DNA of 64,000 nucleotides, from the NCBI GenBank assembly GCA_027257055.1, contig JAPVLO010000007.1:9936001-10000000 (forward strand), written 5' to 3'. Positions 12,114-22,638 of the stretch are shown one piece after another. The DNA is from Cephalopachus bancanus (lineage: Eukaryota; Chordata; Mammalia; Primates; Tarsiidae). The notes beneath the pieces are model-generated. The model worked only from the letters and a program-made list of their open reading frames with translations. It was not told the DNA's origin and made no database searches. The stretch's first letter is position 1. Every line of letters begins with the position of its first letter. Both the position numbers and the translations under genes were made by a program.

Positions 12114-12404
12114 TGTGGGCGCTTTTCTCTGGGCACTTTTTTTTGGGCTACTTCCTCTGGACGCTTTTCTCTGGGTGCTTCCCTCTGGGTGTTTCCTTCT
12201 GGGTACTTCTCTCTAGGTGCCTTCTTCTGGGTCCTTCCCTCTGGTTGCTTCCTTCTGGGTGCTGTTCTCTTGGTGCTTTTCTCTGAGTGTTTTCCTCTTG
12301 GCACTTCCCTCTGGGTACTTCCTTCCAGGTTATTTTCTCTGGGCACTTTTCTCTGGGCACTTTCCTCTGAGTGCTTTCTTCTGGGTGCTTTTCTTTTGGT
12401 GCTT

Positions 12405-12836
12405 GCTGCAACAAGCCAGGCCGTCCATCTTTATTCAACTACAAGTGTGTTCCTAGTGGGATTTGCTTCCACACTATAACACACGCACACATACACAATC
12501 TAGTTGTTCAGTTATGGTACTTTTCATCACAATGTCAGAATCACTACTCAGATTAGCCTACATGTGGGCATGTCAGCTCTCACATAACAAGAAGCTCAGA
12601 GGCAGGGTGGGCTCCAAGCACTGCACTGGGCTTCTGCTTTGGCCCTACAATGCTGCGCACCCTAGCTTCTTCCCCACGTCCGCTTCATTCTCAGATTGAG
12701 GGCAAGATGGCCTCTATGGTTCCAGGTTACCTCCTAGTTACCAGAAAGAATGGCAGAGTGGCCATGTCTTCTGAGAGGCTTCTTGAGGAAGAAAAAAAAC
12801 CTTCCCCGAAGCCCTTCGGCAGACACTTTTCTTTCT
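12405..12836. other. Non-Alu interval
   Basis: Unassigned; GGGCAAGATGGC and neighbouring bases look like decayed transposon sequence, but I cannot name it. Confidence 0.4.
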
Positions 12837-12978
12837 TTCTTTTTTTTTATGAAACAGGATCTCATTATGTCATCCTGGAGTGCAATGGCATGATCATAGC
12901 TCACTTCAGCCTCCATCTCCTGGGCTCAAGCAGTCCTCCCAGCTCAGCCTCCCAAATAGGTAAGACTCCAGGTGCATA
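12837..12978 (-). mobile_element. Alu right arm fragment
   Basis: A 5'-truncated old copy. Confidence 0.78.
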
Positions 12979-13025
12979 CCCAGATAAGACTTTACTTTCT
13001 TATCTCATTGTCCACAATTGCATGC

Positions 13026-13424
13026 TGTTACATTAAATTGAATTTAGCCTGAGGAGGCCTCCATATCTGGACCCTTAGGTAACAAACAGCAATCTAACAT
13101 AGCAGATAAATTAACTGAAAGCCTAATTTAGGAGTGTACGCTTGTAACAAACAACTAGTCTCAGCCAATCACAGCAGCTGAGCTTCAACAAATTGCAGGT
13201 GGCCAAATGTTTAAATATTGTCTAAATGAGGCCAATGCTGAGCTGTAGCCCACCAGGCTGTCTCTGTACCTCATTTCTATTTTCTGTCTATAAATGCTTT
13301 CCAGTCATGTGGCAGACTAGAGTTTCTGTAAACCTGTTCTGTTCCTTAGGGCTGCCCAGTTTGAGAATTGTTCTTTGTTCAAAACTCAGTTAAATTTAAT
13401 CTGTCTAAAATTTTTCTTTTAACA
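13026..13424 (+). mobile_element. 5' LTR
   Basis: 399 bases, TGTTA...AACA, with conserved CAGCCAATCA (CCAAT) and CTGTCTATAAATGC (TATA-like). The same landmarks in the same order occur in the 3' LTR. Confidence 0.88.
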
Positions 13425-13427
13425 GAT

Positions 13428-13444
13428 TGGTGTCAGAAGTGGGA
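13428..13444 (+). promoter_or_regulatory. Retroviral primer-binding site, tRNA-Leu(CAA) type
   Basis: TGGTGTCAGAAGTGGGA follows the LTR end after GAT and is complementary to the 3' end of tRNA-Leu(CAA). Confidence 0.85.
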
Positions 13445-14298
13445 CCTAGATTAGAACACCAGGGACCCCCAGAAATATCAGGTGAAGGCATTCAACAAGG
13501 ACCATTGTGTTCACTGATCTCTCCTAGCAACTGGAGTCATGGGTTAGTTCTTTCAGATTCCAGGTACCACAGATATGTGTTTTTAGCCTTTCAGGGTTAT
13601 TTGAACAATTTTTTATCTGAACTGGGTTTGGACATACTGATTAGAAGCAGGATTGGGTCCTGTAGGGAGACCTCAGATGTCTGACTGGGTCAAACCTAAA
13701 CTAGCAGTAAACAACAACTACTACAAGAAGTGTGCACTCACATTTTGGAAATTCACAGAGATTGTTGTGCTCTGAGAGAAAAAAATTGTTAGGTAAATTA
13801 AGGGGCTCTCAGAGTCACAATCACAACTTAAATGGTGAGCGTGGGTCAGGCACACAGGAGCTGTTATAGCACTTGCCTCCAATGGACAAACAAAAACAAA
13901 CCAAAAAAAAAAAATCCCTCTTTGTCAGGATAAGCTAGTTACAAAATGGGCTAATTGATATCAGGTTGCCCACTCGCCTCAAGAAAACATTTGTGTGAGG
14001 AAGTAAACTGTGAAAGCGTGACAACCCAAACCCGTGGTGTTCTCCTCTTTGACTTTTATTGGAGAGACTCCAAATGTAATGTAAAAATGGGATCTTTAAT
14101 TTCTAAAGAAATGAGTGCTCCACTTTCCAGCTATGGCTGTCTTTTATGTGTATAAAGCATTAAGCTAAGAAAAGTATTTTTCTGCAAGTATTTACAAAAG
14201 TGGCAAAATCTTACTAAAAATAACTTAGAATTATGATGGCCATTGTGTGGAACAACACAACACTTTAAGAAGTGCATTTTAAAATGATGACAACTCTT
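13445..14298 (+). mobile_element. ERV leader and decayed gag-proximal region
   Basis: Non-Alu retroviral internal sequence. At 14089 a short frame opens MGSLISK, the kind of N-myristoylation start seen on Gag, and stops after 22 codons. Broken; no full gene. Confidence 0.45.
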
Positions 14299-14625
14299 TT
14301 CTGGATGTGGTGGTTCATGCCTGGAATCCCAGCACTTTGGAAGGCTGAGGTGAGAGAATTGCATGAGCCCAAGAGTTCGAGACCAGCCTGGGCAACATAG
14401 CAAGACCTCATCTCTACAGAAATAAAAAAATTAGCCAAGTGTTGTGATGTGTACCTGTAAGTCTCAGCTACTCGGGAGACTGAGGTGGGAGGATAGCCTG
14501 AGCCTAGATGGTTGAGGCTTGGTGACCCATGGTCATGCCACCGTCCTCCAGCCTGGATGGCAGAGTGAGACCCTGACTCTAAAAAAATAAAATGAAAAAT
14601 AAAATAAAATAAGAGAAATAAAATA
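14299..14625 (+). mobile_element. Alu in ERV interior
   Basis: Dimeric, with an AAAATAAAATAAAATAAG-rich tail. Confidence 0.87.
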
Positions 14626-14962
14626 AAATCTCCTTGAGCTGGACAATAATCAGGCAGGTCAATCAAGAAAAGGGAAAGAGTTCCTTGACTCAACCCCCTG
14701 TTAAGAATGTGTAAATTAGCAGACAGCAGATACCCTCATGGCTGTTCTGCCCATTGTGCTCTTCACAGTGTATCTTCCCTTTAATAAGTCTACCTTTCTT
14801 AATTTAAAAAAAAAATGGGTAAATTAGGTGACTGTAAATGGCACAGAAGTTTATAAATCAGCTTGTCATAGTTTAAAAAAATCTTTTTCAGTAATTTGAC
14901 ATCTAAAGATTATGCAAAAGTAGGAAATGTGTGGGTAATTACCAAGTAAGTTAAAATAATAG

Positions 14963-15271
14963 GCCGGGGGTGGTGGCTCAAGTCAGTCATCCCAGGACTC
15001 CATCCAGGACGTGGAGGTGAGAGGTTTGCCTAAGCTCAGGGGTTCGAGACCAGCCTGAGCAACTTAGTGAGACCTCATCTCTACAATAAATCAAAAAACA
15101 AGCCAGGCATGGTAGTGCCCGCCTGTAGTTTCAGCTACTTGGAAGGCTGAGGCAGAAGGATTGCTGGAGCCCAGCAGGTCGAGGCTGTGGTGGCTTTGAG
15201 CATACCACTGCACTCCAGCCTGGGCAACAGAGTGAGATTTTGACTCAAAATAAATACATAAATAAAAATAA
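14963..15271 (+). mobile_element. Alu in ERV interior
   Basis: Lemur-type middle (ACAATAAATCAAAAAACAAG) and a TAAATACATAAATAAAA tail. Confidence 0.88.
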
Positions 15272-15422
15272 AACATTAATTGCTGAACATAAGCCTAATG
15301 TATGCATACTTTAGCTTCTTGGTTTTATATGGTATAGAGAAAATAGATATATTTGGGTCAGTAAACACAAAAAAATGGTTTTATGAAGAAGCACATTCTA
15401 GAAATTCTGAAATGTACAAGAT

Positions 15423-16279
15423 CCAACAATTAAGTTTGCAAACTCACCCTAGAAAAAGTGCTACATACCTCATTGCTGAATATCACTATGGTCACCTTCA
15501 AAGTAATCCCGTTGAGAAGTTATGCACCGATGCCAATGCCTAGTCCACCCATCAAAGCAATTTCAGAATTTTTTTCTGGAATGGTTACCAGAGTCATCAT
15601 TGTATTACACTTGATGTCCCGATTGTCATCAAAGGTCTCCCTTTCAACATTTCCTTTATCTTTGGGTAAAGAAAAAAGCCAGTGGAGGCCACATCAAGTG
15701 AATAGGGAGGGTGTTCCACTACAATTATTTGTACAGTGCTGCCAACATGAGAGCACAGTGGCAAGTTCATGAACTTAATTGTCAGAATGCAACAAATAAC
15801 AGTGACAGCTCTGAAGGCCAGTCCAGAAAAAGAGTTCCAAAATTGCATTGTCAGGTGGACTAGAGACTGGCATCAGTGCATATCTTCCCAAGGGGAGTAC
15901 GTCAAAGGTGACCATAATAATATTCAGCAACGAGGTATATAGCACTTTTTCTTTTTTTTTTTTTTGAGTTGGAGTCTCACTCGGTCGCCCAGACTGGAGT
16001 GCAGTGGCCGCTCCCGGCCACCGCAGCCTCGCCTGCTGGGCTCCGGCGATCCTTCCGCCTCAGCCTTCCCAGTAGCAGGAATTACAGGCATGCGCTACCA
16101 TGCCCGGCTGATTTTTTGATTTATTGTAGAGATGAGGTCTCGCTGCCCAGGCGGGTCTCGAACCCGCGGGCTCAGGCAATCCACTCACCTCAGCCTCCCA
16201 AAGGCACGGGATTACAGGCTGAGCCACCGAGCCCGGCTCAGCACTTTTTCTATGATGGTTCTTAAACCTAATTGTTGGA
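15423..16279. mobile_element. Mariner pair in inverted orientation
   Basis: 15423-15787 is a mariner on the minus strand, internally deleted: a 5' end near 15761-15784 runs straight into the transposase C terminus (HPPYSLDVASTGFFLYPKIK). 15788-15945 plus 16250-16279 is a plus-strand copy of a mariner 3' end. The outer ~200 bases are inverted repeats of each other. Transposase is broken and inactive. Confidence 0.8.
15951..16238 (-). mobile_element. Alu, lemur type, 5-bp-deletion sub-lineage
   Basis: Inserted in the mariner with duplication AGCACTTTTTC. Carries GGTCTCGCTGCCCAGG (five bases shorter than usual) and GGCTGATTTTTTG. Confidence 0.93.
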
Positions 16280-16516
16280 CCTCATATAGTCATCAAATGT
16301 TGGTATATGACAATTAAAACTGTTTTATGTCCTAGGCTTTCACTAGAATGAAGATTAACAAAAGTTAAAAATTATAAGATTAGAAAAGAATTACTTATAT
16401 GTTTTTGTAAAAAATGAGCATTAATATCAACAGCACACTGATGCAAAACTAAAATTTGGTCTCCTATATTAAAACAATAGTTTTTTTTTTCTTTGAGTGC
16501 TGTACTGATTTACTCT
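16280..16516 (+). mobile_element. ERV interior, unassigned
   Basis: AT-rich sequence between insertions; presumed retroviral remnant. Confidence 0.35.
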
Positions 16517-16728
16517 TTTTTTTTTTTTTTGAGTTGGAGTCTCACTCTGTCACCCAGACTGGAGTGCAGTGGCCACTCCCGGCCACCGCAGCCTCAACCT
16601 GCTGGGCTCCGGCGAGCCTTCCGCCTCAGCCTTCCAAGTAGCTGGAACTACAGACGTGCGCTACCACGCCCGGCTAATTTTTTGTAGAGACGAGGTCTTG
16701 CCAAGTTGCCCAGGCGGGTCACAAACCC
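16517..16728 (-). mobile_element. Alu, 5' truncated insertion
   Basis: Flanked by TGATTTACTCTT; lacks the last third of the left arm, so truncated at insertion. Confidence 0.9.
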
Positions 16729-16863
16729 GTGATTTACTCTTAATTGAAAATTGTGAAATGTATGTGTTTGGTTTTTTGTTTATTATTTATTTATTATCTT
16801 TTAGGCAATTAGCTTAGGAAACAAAGGTTATTTGTTTTATCAAGATAATTTTCTATATTTCAG

Positions 16864-17148
16864 TTGAGCTTGGTGGCTCATGCCTATAATCCCAGCACTT
16901 TGGGAGGCTGAGGTGAGAGGATTACTTGAGCCCAGGAGTTCAAGACCAGACTGGGCAACTTAGTGAGACCTCATCTCTACAATAAATCAGGAAAAATTAG
17001 CTGGGTGTGGTGGTGCACACCTGTAGTTCCAGTTACTTGGAAGCCTGAGGAGGAGGGATCACCTGAGCCCAGCAGGTCAAGGTTACGGTGGTCATGAGAG
17101 TGTCACTGCACTACAGCCTGGGTGACCGAGTGAGACTCCAATTCAAAA
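16864..17148 (+). mobile_element. Alu
   Basis: Complete dimeric copy. Confidence 0.88.
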
Positions 17149-17296
17149 AAAAAGAACCAAAAACTTAGGTTTTTCTACATGTATGTAATTTTCTTTATTT
17201 GTATAAGTCTTTTAATTATCACTTTTTAAAATGAATGACTTTTGTTCCTAGTGGCTTGTCATACTACTTTGATCAAGTGTTTTAAACTTTGGTTGT

Positions 17297-17583
17297 TTTT
17301 TTTTTTTTTGAGTTGGAGTCTCACTCTGTCGCCCAGACTGGAGTGCAGTGGCCGCTCCCGGTCACCGCAGCCTCGACCTGCTGGGCTCCGGCGATCCTTC
17401 CGCCTCAGCCTTCCAAGTAGCCGGAATTACAGGCATGCACTACCACGCCTGGCTGATTTTTTGATTTATTGTAGAGATGAGGTCTCGCCTGCCCAAGCGG
17501 GTCTCGAACCTGGGGCTCAGGCAATCCACTCACTTCAGCCTCCCAAAGGCGCGGGATTACAGGCTGAGCCACCAAGCTCGGCG
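17297..17583 (-). mobile_element. Alu, lemur type, with 4-bp deletion
   Basis: Has CTCGCCTGCCCAAG and GGCTGATTTTTTG; related to the 5-bp-deletion sub-lineage. Confidence 0.92.
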
Positions 17584-17876
17584 ATTTTTTTTTTTTGAGT
17601 TGTTGTCTCACTTTGTTGTCCAGGCTGGAGTGCAGTGGCACGCTCATGGCCACCCCAGCGTCAACTTGCTGGGTTCCAGCAATCCTTCCACCTCAGCCTT
17701 CCAAGTAGCCAGAACTACAGTCAAGTGCTACCACGTTCGGCTGCTTTTTGATTTATTGAAGAGACGAGATCTCATCAAGTTGCCTGGGTGGGTCTCGAAT
17801 CCACAGGCTCAGGCAATCCACTTGCCTCAAGTCTCCCAAAGTGCCGGGATTCCAGGCTGAGCCACTGAGCCCGGCC
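17584..17876 (-). mobile_element. Alu with private GTTGTTGTCTCACT start
   Basis: Abuts the preceding Alu. Its unusual start and TTGTTGTCCAGG serve as markers of the template copied at 18519-18582. Confidence 0.9.
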
Positions 17877-17911
17877 TGATTTTTTTTTTTTACATAAACA
17901 TCCCCAAATCA

Positions 17912-18207
17912 AATTTTTTTTTTTTTTTGAGTTGGAGTCTCACTCTGTCACCCAGACTAGAGTGCAGTGGCCACTCCCGGCCACCGCAGCCGCAACCTGC
18001 TGGGCTCCGGCAAACCTCCCGCCTCAGCCTTCCAAGTAGCCGGAACTACAGGCGCGCGCTACCATGTCCGGCTAGTTTTTTATTTATTGTAGAGACAAGG
18101 TCTCGCCAATTTGCCCGGGCGGGTCTCGAACCCGCGGGCTCAGGCAATCCATTCGCCTCGGCCTCCCAAAGTGCTGGGATTACAGGCTGAGCCACCGAGC
18201 CCGGCCC
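17912..18207 (-). mobile_element. Alu, lemur type
   Basis: Flanked by CCCCAAATCAAATTTT / CCCCCAAATCAAATTTT. Confidence 0.93.
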
Positions 18208-18404
18208 CCAAATCAAATTTTAAGGTTTTAATTTTTTCCCTAAAATTAACTTTGGGATTTTTTTTTTCCTGTTGGGCATCTGGAAACCCCGAAGAATGTG
18301 TTTCTCATCTTGTGAAAGAGAGATACTCAACTTATTAGATTTGTTATGTTAAATTATGTGGGAAGCTTTGTCAACTAATACCTAATATGTGATGCTAAAC
18401 CTTT

Positions 18405-18754
18405 TTTCTTTTTTTTTTTGAGTTGGAGTCTCACTCTGTCACCCAGATTGGAGTGCAGTGGCCGCTCCCGATCACCGCAGCCTTGACCTGCTGGGCTCTG
18501 GAGATCCCTCCGCCTCAGCCTGGACAACAGAGTGAGACAACAACTAAAAAAAAAAAAAAAAATCGCCGGGCTTGGTGGCTCAGTAGCTGGAACTACAGGC
18601 GCGCGCTACCACACCCAGCTAATTTTTTTGATTTATTGTAGAGATGAGGTCTCGTCAAGTTGCCCAGGCAGGTCTCGAACCCAAGGGCTCAGGTAATCCA
18701 CTTACCTCAGCCTACCAAAGCGTGGGATTACAGGCTGAGCCACCGAGCCCGGCT
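18405..18754 (-). mobile_element. Alu carrying a 62-base inverted insert
   Basis: A minus-strand lemur Alu whose right arm is interrupted at 18519-18582 by plus-oriented Alu sequence: an Alu 3' end, A-run, then an Alu 5' start. Confidence 0.92.
18519..18582 (+). repeat. Inverted copy of the Alu-Alu junction at 17574-17638
   Basis: Its reverse complement matches 17574-17638, including CACCAAGC.CGGCGATTTT and the private GTTGTTGTCTCACT and TGTTGTCCAGG. Confidence 0.88.
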
Positions 18755-19120
18755 TAAACCTTCTTTAAGTTATATTTATGGGCATGCTATTAATATGAAT
18801 GTTCCAAAACTTACACGAGATTCCTAGAAATCTGACACGTTACTAGACTAACAACAAAAATGAATACCTCATTAAATCAGGCCATTTTACAGCAAACTAT
18901 GGTCACATCCTGGACACAGACCATGACCAACTGGATTCTAATACTATTGAACTGTCTATATTGGCTGGGCTTTGATTTGTTTAAATTGGATTAATTCAGT
19001 TCCTAGGAGATCCTTAAGGAGTATTTTGGTATTTTGGTATAATTCTCCCTATAGTCATCACAACAGTCCCCTCTAGTCTTAAATATTTGTATACAGTCAT
19101 CCACCAACTGTTAAAAGGAG
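18755..19120 (+). mobile_element. ERV interior, unassigned
   Basis: Retroviral-looking remnant (for example CATTTTACAGCAAACTATGG) with no open gene. Confidence 0.4.
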
Positions 19121-19413
19121 GCCAGGTGTGGTGATTCATGCCCGTAATCCTAGTACTTTGGAAGGCTGAAATGGGAAGTAAGACATGAGGGGTCAACCTG
19201 GGCAACATAGCAAGACCCCATCTCTACAAAACAAAAATAATTAGGTGGTCATGGTGGCCTGGGTCTGCAGTCCCAGAGACTCAGGAGCGGAAGTGGGAGG
19301 ATCCCTGATCCTAGGAGATCAAGGCTACAGTGAGCTATGATTGCACCACTGCACTCCAGCCTGGGTGAGCTTGTCTCTAACTCTAACAACAACAACAACA
19401 ACAACAACAACAA
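19121..19413 (+). mobile_element. Alu with (AAC)n tail
   Basis: Old copy; tail 19383-19413 is a (CAA)n microsatellite. Confidence 0.86.
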
Positions 19414-19579
19414 AAGATGGATGGCCTCACTTAGGCTAGATCAGCAAACACATAAAGAATTATGCAATAGATGTGGTGTTGTGACTTGTGAATTCTATAC
19501 TGAGATAAAGTCCATTCATGATAGTGTCAGACAGTGGTAACAAGGTTTTTGTCAATATCTCAAATTGAGAGACTGACCC

Positions 19580-19590
19580 AAAGGGAGGAA
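19580..19590 (+). promoter_or_regulatory. Retroviral polypurine tract
   Basis: AAAGGGAGGAA, one base before the 3' LTR start. Confidence 0.8.
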
Positions 19591-19836
19591 TTGTTAGGTT
19601 AAACTAAATTTGGCCTCAGAAGACTTCCATAACTGGTCCCTTATGTAAGGAACTGTAAGCTAATTTAGTTTGTAAATTAAGAAAGCCTAATAAGTTAACA
19701 AATAGCTAACAGTCTCAGCCAATCATAGCAGCCAAGCTTCACTCAGCTCGACCAAATGTTTAAACTGTGCTCAAGAAAGGCAGATGCTCAGCCAATTCAA
19801 TCAGGCTGTCTCTGTTCCTCGTTTTCCTTTTCTGTT

Positions 19837-20475
19837 CAGGCTCTCAATATCCATGGGGGAGTGATAGCTGGTTCCTGGTTCCAGGGTCCCCCTCAGATAC
19901 CAAGGTCCTTGGATACTCAAGTCCCTTATATAAAATGGCATAGTATTGGAATACAACCTACACACATCCTCCATATACTTTAATCATCTCTAGATGATTT
20001 ATAATGCCTAACTCGATGCTCACACATCATTTTTTTTTTTTTTTTTTTTTTTTGAGTTGGAGTCTCACTCTGTCACCCAGACTGGAGTGCAACCGCAGCC
20101 TCGACCTGCTGGGCTCCGGCGATCCTTCCGCCTCAGCCTTTCAAGTAGCCGGAATTACAGGCATGCGCTACCACGCCCGGCTGATTTTTTGATTTATTGT
20201 AGAGATGAGGTCTCGCTGCCCAGGCGGGTCTCGAACCCGCGGGCTCAGGCAATCCACTCACCTCAGCCTCCCAAAGGCGCGGGATTACAGGCTGAGCCAC
20301 CGAGCCCGGCTGCTCACACATCATTTAATTTATATGGATTCCACATGGTACTCAGTGTGGGGAAGATTCGATCTTGCTTTTTGGGAACTTTCTGGAACCT
20401 TTTCCCCCCAAATGTTTTAGATCTGTGGTTGGTTAAATCCATGAATGCATAACACACAGATACAGAGGGTCAACC
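19837..20475. mobile_element. Tigger-type (pogo/mariner) DNA element in the 3' LTR
   Basis: Ends CTCTCAATATCCATGGGGG and CAGATACAGAGGGTCAACCG are imperfect inverted repeats. The interior CTTATATAAAATGGCATAGT is typical. Non-autonomous; subfamily not named. Split by an Alu at 20030. Confidence 0.82.
20030..20311 (-). mobile_element. Alu, lemur type, 5-bp-deletion sub-lineage
   Basis: Inserted in the Tigger element; duplication GCTCACACATCATTT on both sides. Shows GGTCTCGCTGCCCAGG. Confidence 0.94.
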
Positions 20476-20487
20476 GTACCTCATTTT

Positions 20488-20741
20488 TTTTGAGACAGAA
20501 TTTCATTCTGTGTCTTAGACTGGAGTGCAGTGGCACGATCACAAACTCCTGGGCTCAAGTGATCCTCCTGCCTCAGCCTCCTGAACAGCTGGGCCAACAG
20601 GTGTACACCACTACACCCAGCTAATTTTTCTATTTTTTGTAGTGACATGGTCTTGCTTTGTTGCCCAGGCTGGTCTTGAATCCTCCCACTTCTGCCTCCC
20701 AAAATGTTAAAATTACAGACATGAGCTACTGTGCTCAGCCT
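20488..20741 (-). mobile_element. Alu, older, in the 3' LTR
   Basis: Flanked by GTACCTCATTTTT on both sides. Confidence 0.88.
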
Positions 20742-20907
20742 GTACCTCATTTTTGTTTTCTGTCCATACATCTTTTTTTTTTAACCACATGACAGACTGG
20801 AGATTCTCTGAGCCTCCTTTGATTCTGAGGATGACCCAATTCACAAATTGTTCTTTGCTCAGTTGATGTCTGTCAACTGTAATTTGTCTAAAGTTTTTCT
20901 TTTAACA

Positions 20908-21475
20908 GTTCCATGCTCAGGCCTGAACTACTCATGGGAAGGGAAACAGGCTTCCACCATAAGTTAATCTCAGCTCAAGCCTATAATCCTAGATCCACCC
21001 TCTTGTAACATCTATCCAAAATGAATACCAAAACAAAATCAGGGATTTTTAGGAAAGGGACAGAGAAGAAATGGATGATGAGTAGGTCACTTAGGCTACC
21101 TGTTCTTCTATTGCTGAGGCCTATAAAAGGTGTTATTTGTGTTTATCTCCATGAACATGGGCTAGTCAGGATGGTTTGTGTGTTTGCTGGTCTAACATTT
21201 CTCATTTATTCTCTTAATGACCATGTATGATTTAATAACAACACAAAATTCGGAACACCATTTTAAAGGAGTTATGGCTAAAACTCCAGACTCCAACATT
21301 AACCCAAAAATGCAGTGCTGTAAGTTTTAAAAATTAGCATTATGATTACCTCTTACATCTTTCTGGCTTCACCAATGGTCTAAAAGTCGATTGAGAGGTA
21401 ACATCTGCATCTGAGGTGTCTGATGTGATAAATGCAAGGGTTTAAAACTCCCACTAAGTTTGAAACTCCCACTCG
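20908..21475. other. Non-Alu interval after the ERV
   Basis: No gene; AT-rich unassigned DNA. Confidence 0.45.
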
Positions 21476-21775
21476 CTCAGGCACAGCTCATGCCTATAAT
21501 CCCAGCACTTTGGAAGGCCAAAAAGGGAGACCAGAAGTTCAAGACCATCCTGGAAAACATACTGAAATCCCATCTCTACAAAATAATTTCTTTGTTAAAT
21601 TAGTCAGGTGTGGTGGTATGCACCCGTAGTCCTAGCTGCTTGGGAGACTGAGGCAGGAGGATCACTTGAAAACAGAAGACTGAGGCTGCATGAACTATGA
21701 TTGCACCACTGTGTTCCAGACTGTCTCAAAGGAAGGAAGGGAAGGAGGGAGGGAAGAAAGAAAAGAAAATAAAAT
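21476..21775 (+). mobile_element. Alu with purine-rich tail
   Basis: The tail has become (GGAA)n/(GAAA)n. Confidence 0.85.
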
Positions 21776-22638
21776 CAAGTCTTGTGATTGGTATGGGGAA
21801 ACACTCTCCTGGGTCAGGTGCAGAAAGGCTTATATTTATCAAGTGAAAATGCCACCAAGAAAATTTGGCAGAAGTCCAAGTTTGCAGAGGGCAAAAATTG
21901 TAAGTCTTCTTTTATACATATATTTTTTAAAAAGAGAGAGAGAGAAAAGTCTGAGAGGTAACACTTTTCAAACACTGACGAACTCATGGGCCCCCGGGGA
22001 TCTTGGGTGAAAAAGAGCCCCATGTCATTTGCAAATCCAGGCAGTGTTTCTACTTAAGAAAAATGAACCCGGAGAAGATTCTGGAGAGTGCCTGGGAACA
22101 AGAAAAACTGGTTCCGTTCAAACCTCTGTCTTGAATCCTCCTCCCAGGATTTAGCAGGCAGACCCCCAGCCCTGATTGATCTTTAATGGCCCCAGGCAGG
22201 CAGTAAAGCCTTTGCTCCCAATAAGACCAACTGTAAACTGTAATTAAGGGGGGAAAGATTCTAAATACTTGTTGCAAACAGCTGAAAGTAGCTTCTTGTG
22301 AATGGGAACTGGTTACAGGGAACAGAAGAGACTGTCCTGGACTCTCAGGACAGGGCTGACAGGATTCCTCTTCAAGGAGTCTCATTTACAGGTTTGCAGT
22401 CACAAGATCTTGGGCCAGAGACATGACTTGGAAAATGCCCATTTTTTAGCTTGTCAGAGCTTTGACACTAGGGCTGGGCTGCTAGAGAGATCAGACAGGA
22501 CTTTAGGGACAATTTTTCTATTGCTTTCTAAAACCAGACAATGACTTTCCTTGGCAAGCTCAGTTTTGAATGCCTTCAGAACAGCTTTGGAAACATTCGT
22601 GGAAGAGAAGCAAAATACATCCACTGAAAATGGTGGTA
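21776..22638. other. Long non-Alu interval
   Basis: About 860 bases with no recognised family. A 106-codon frame at 21690 starts inside the Alu tail and is not supported. Confidence 0.45.

Larger units (their letters stand above)
10731..12404. repeat. 14-bp minisatellite, split by two Alus
   Basis: Tandem copies of a 14-base unit close to GGGTGCTTTTCTCT (variants GGGTGCTTCCCTCT, GAGCACTTTTCCCT, TGGTGCTATTTTCT). The three blocks (10731-11074, 11370-11825, 12114-12404) add to about 1090 bases, about 78 units. Because 14 is not a multiple of 3, every reading frame cycles through the same 14-residue peptide. This is why long open frames occur in several frames on both strands (minus: Lys/Glu/Pro/Arg-rich). 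No evidence of coding. Confidence 0.95.
13026..20907 (+). mobile_element. Endogenous retrovirus with tRNA-Leu primer site, heavily broken
   Basis: 5' LTR 13026-13424, primer-binding site 13428-13444, internal region, polypurine tract 19580-19590, 3' LTR 19592-20907 (interrupted). The internal region is only about 6.2 kb including many Alus and a mariner pair, so most of gag, pol and env is gone; no recognisable retroviral protein domain remains open. Its class is uncertain: the primer site recalls ERV-L, but the LTR family was not identified. Confidence 0.85.
19592..20907 (+). mobile_element. 3' LTR, interrupted
   Basis: LTR pieces 19592-19836 and about 20742-20907, with a Tigger-type element and two Alus between. 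Confidence 0.88.

Noticed and set aside
21690..22010. 106-codon Lys/Arg-rich frame
   Set aside because: It starts inside an Alu and its purine-rich tail, with no independent start or homology.
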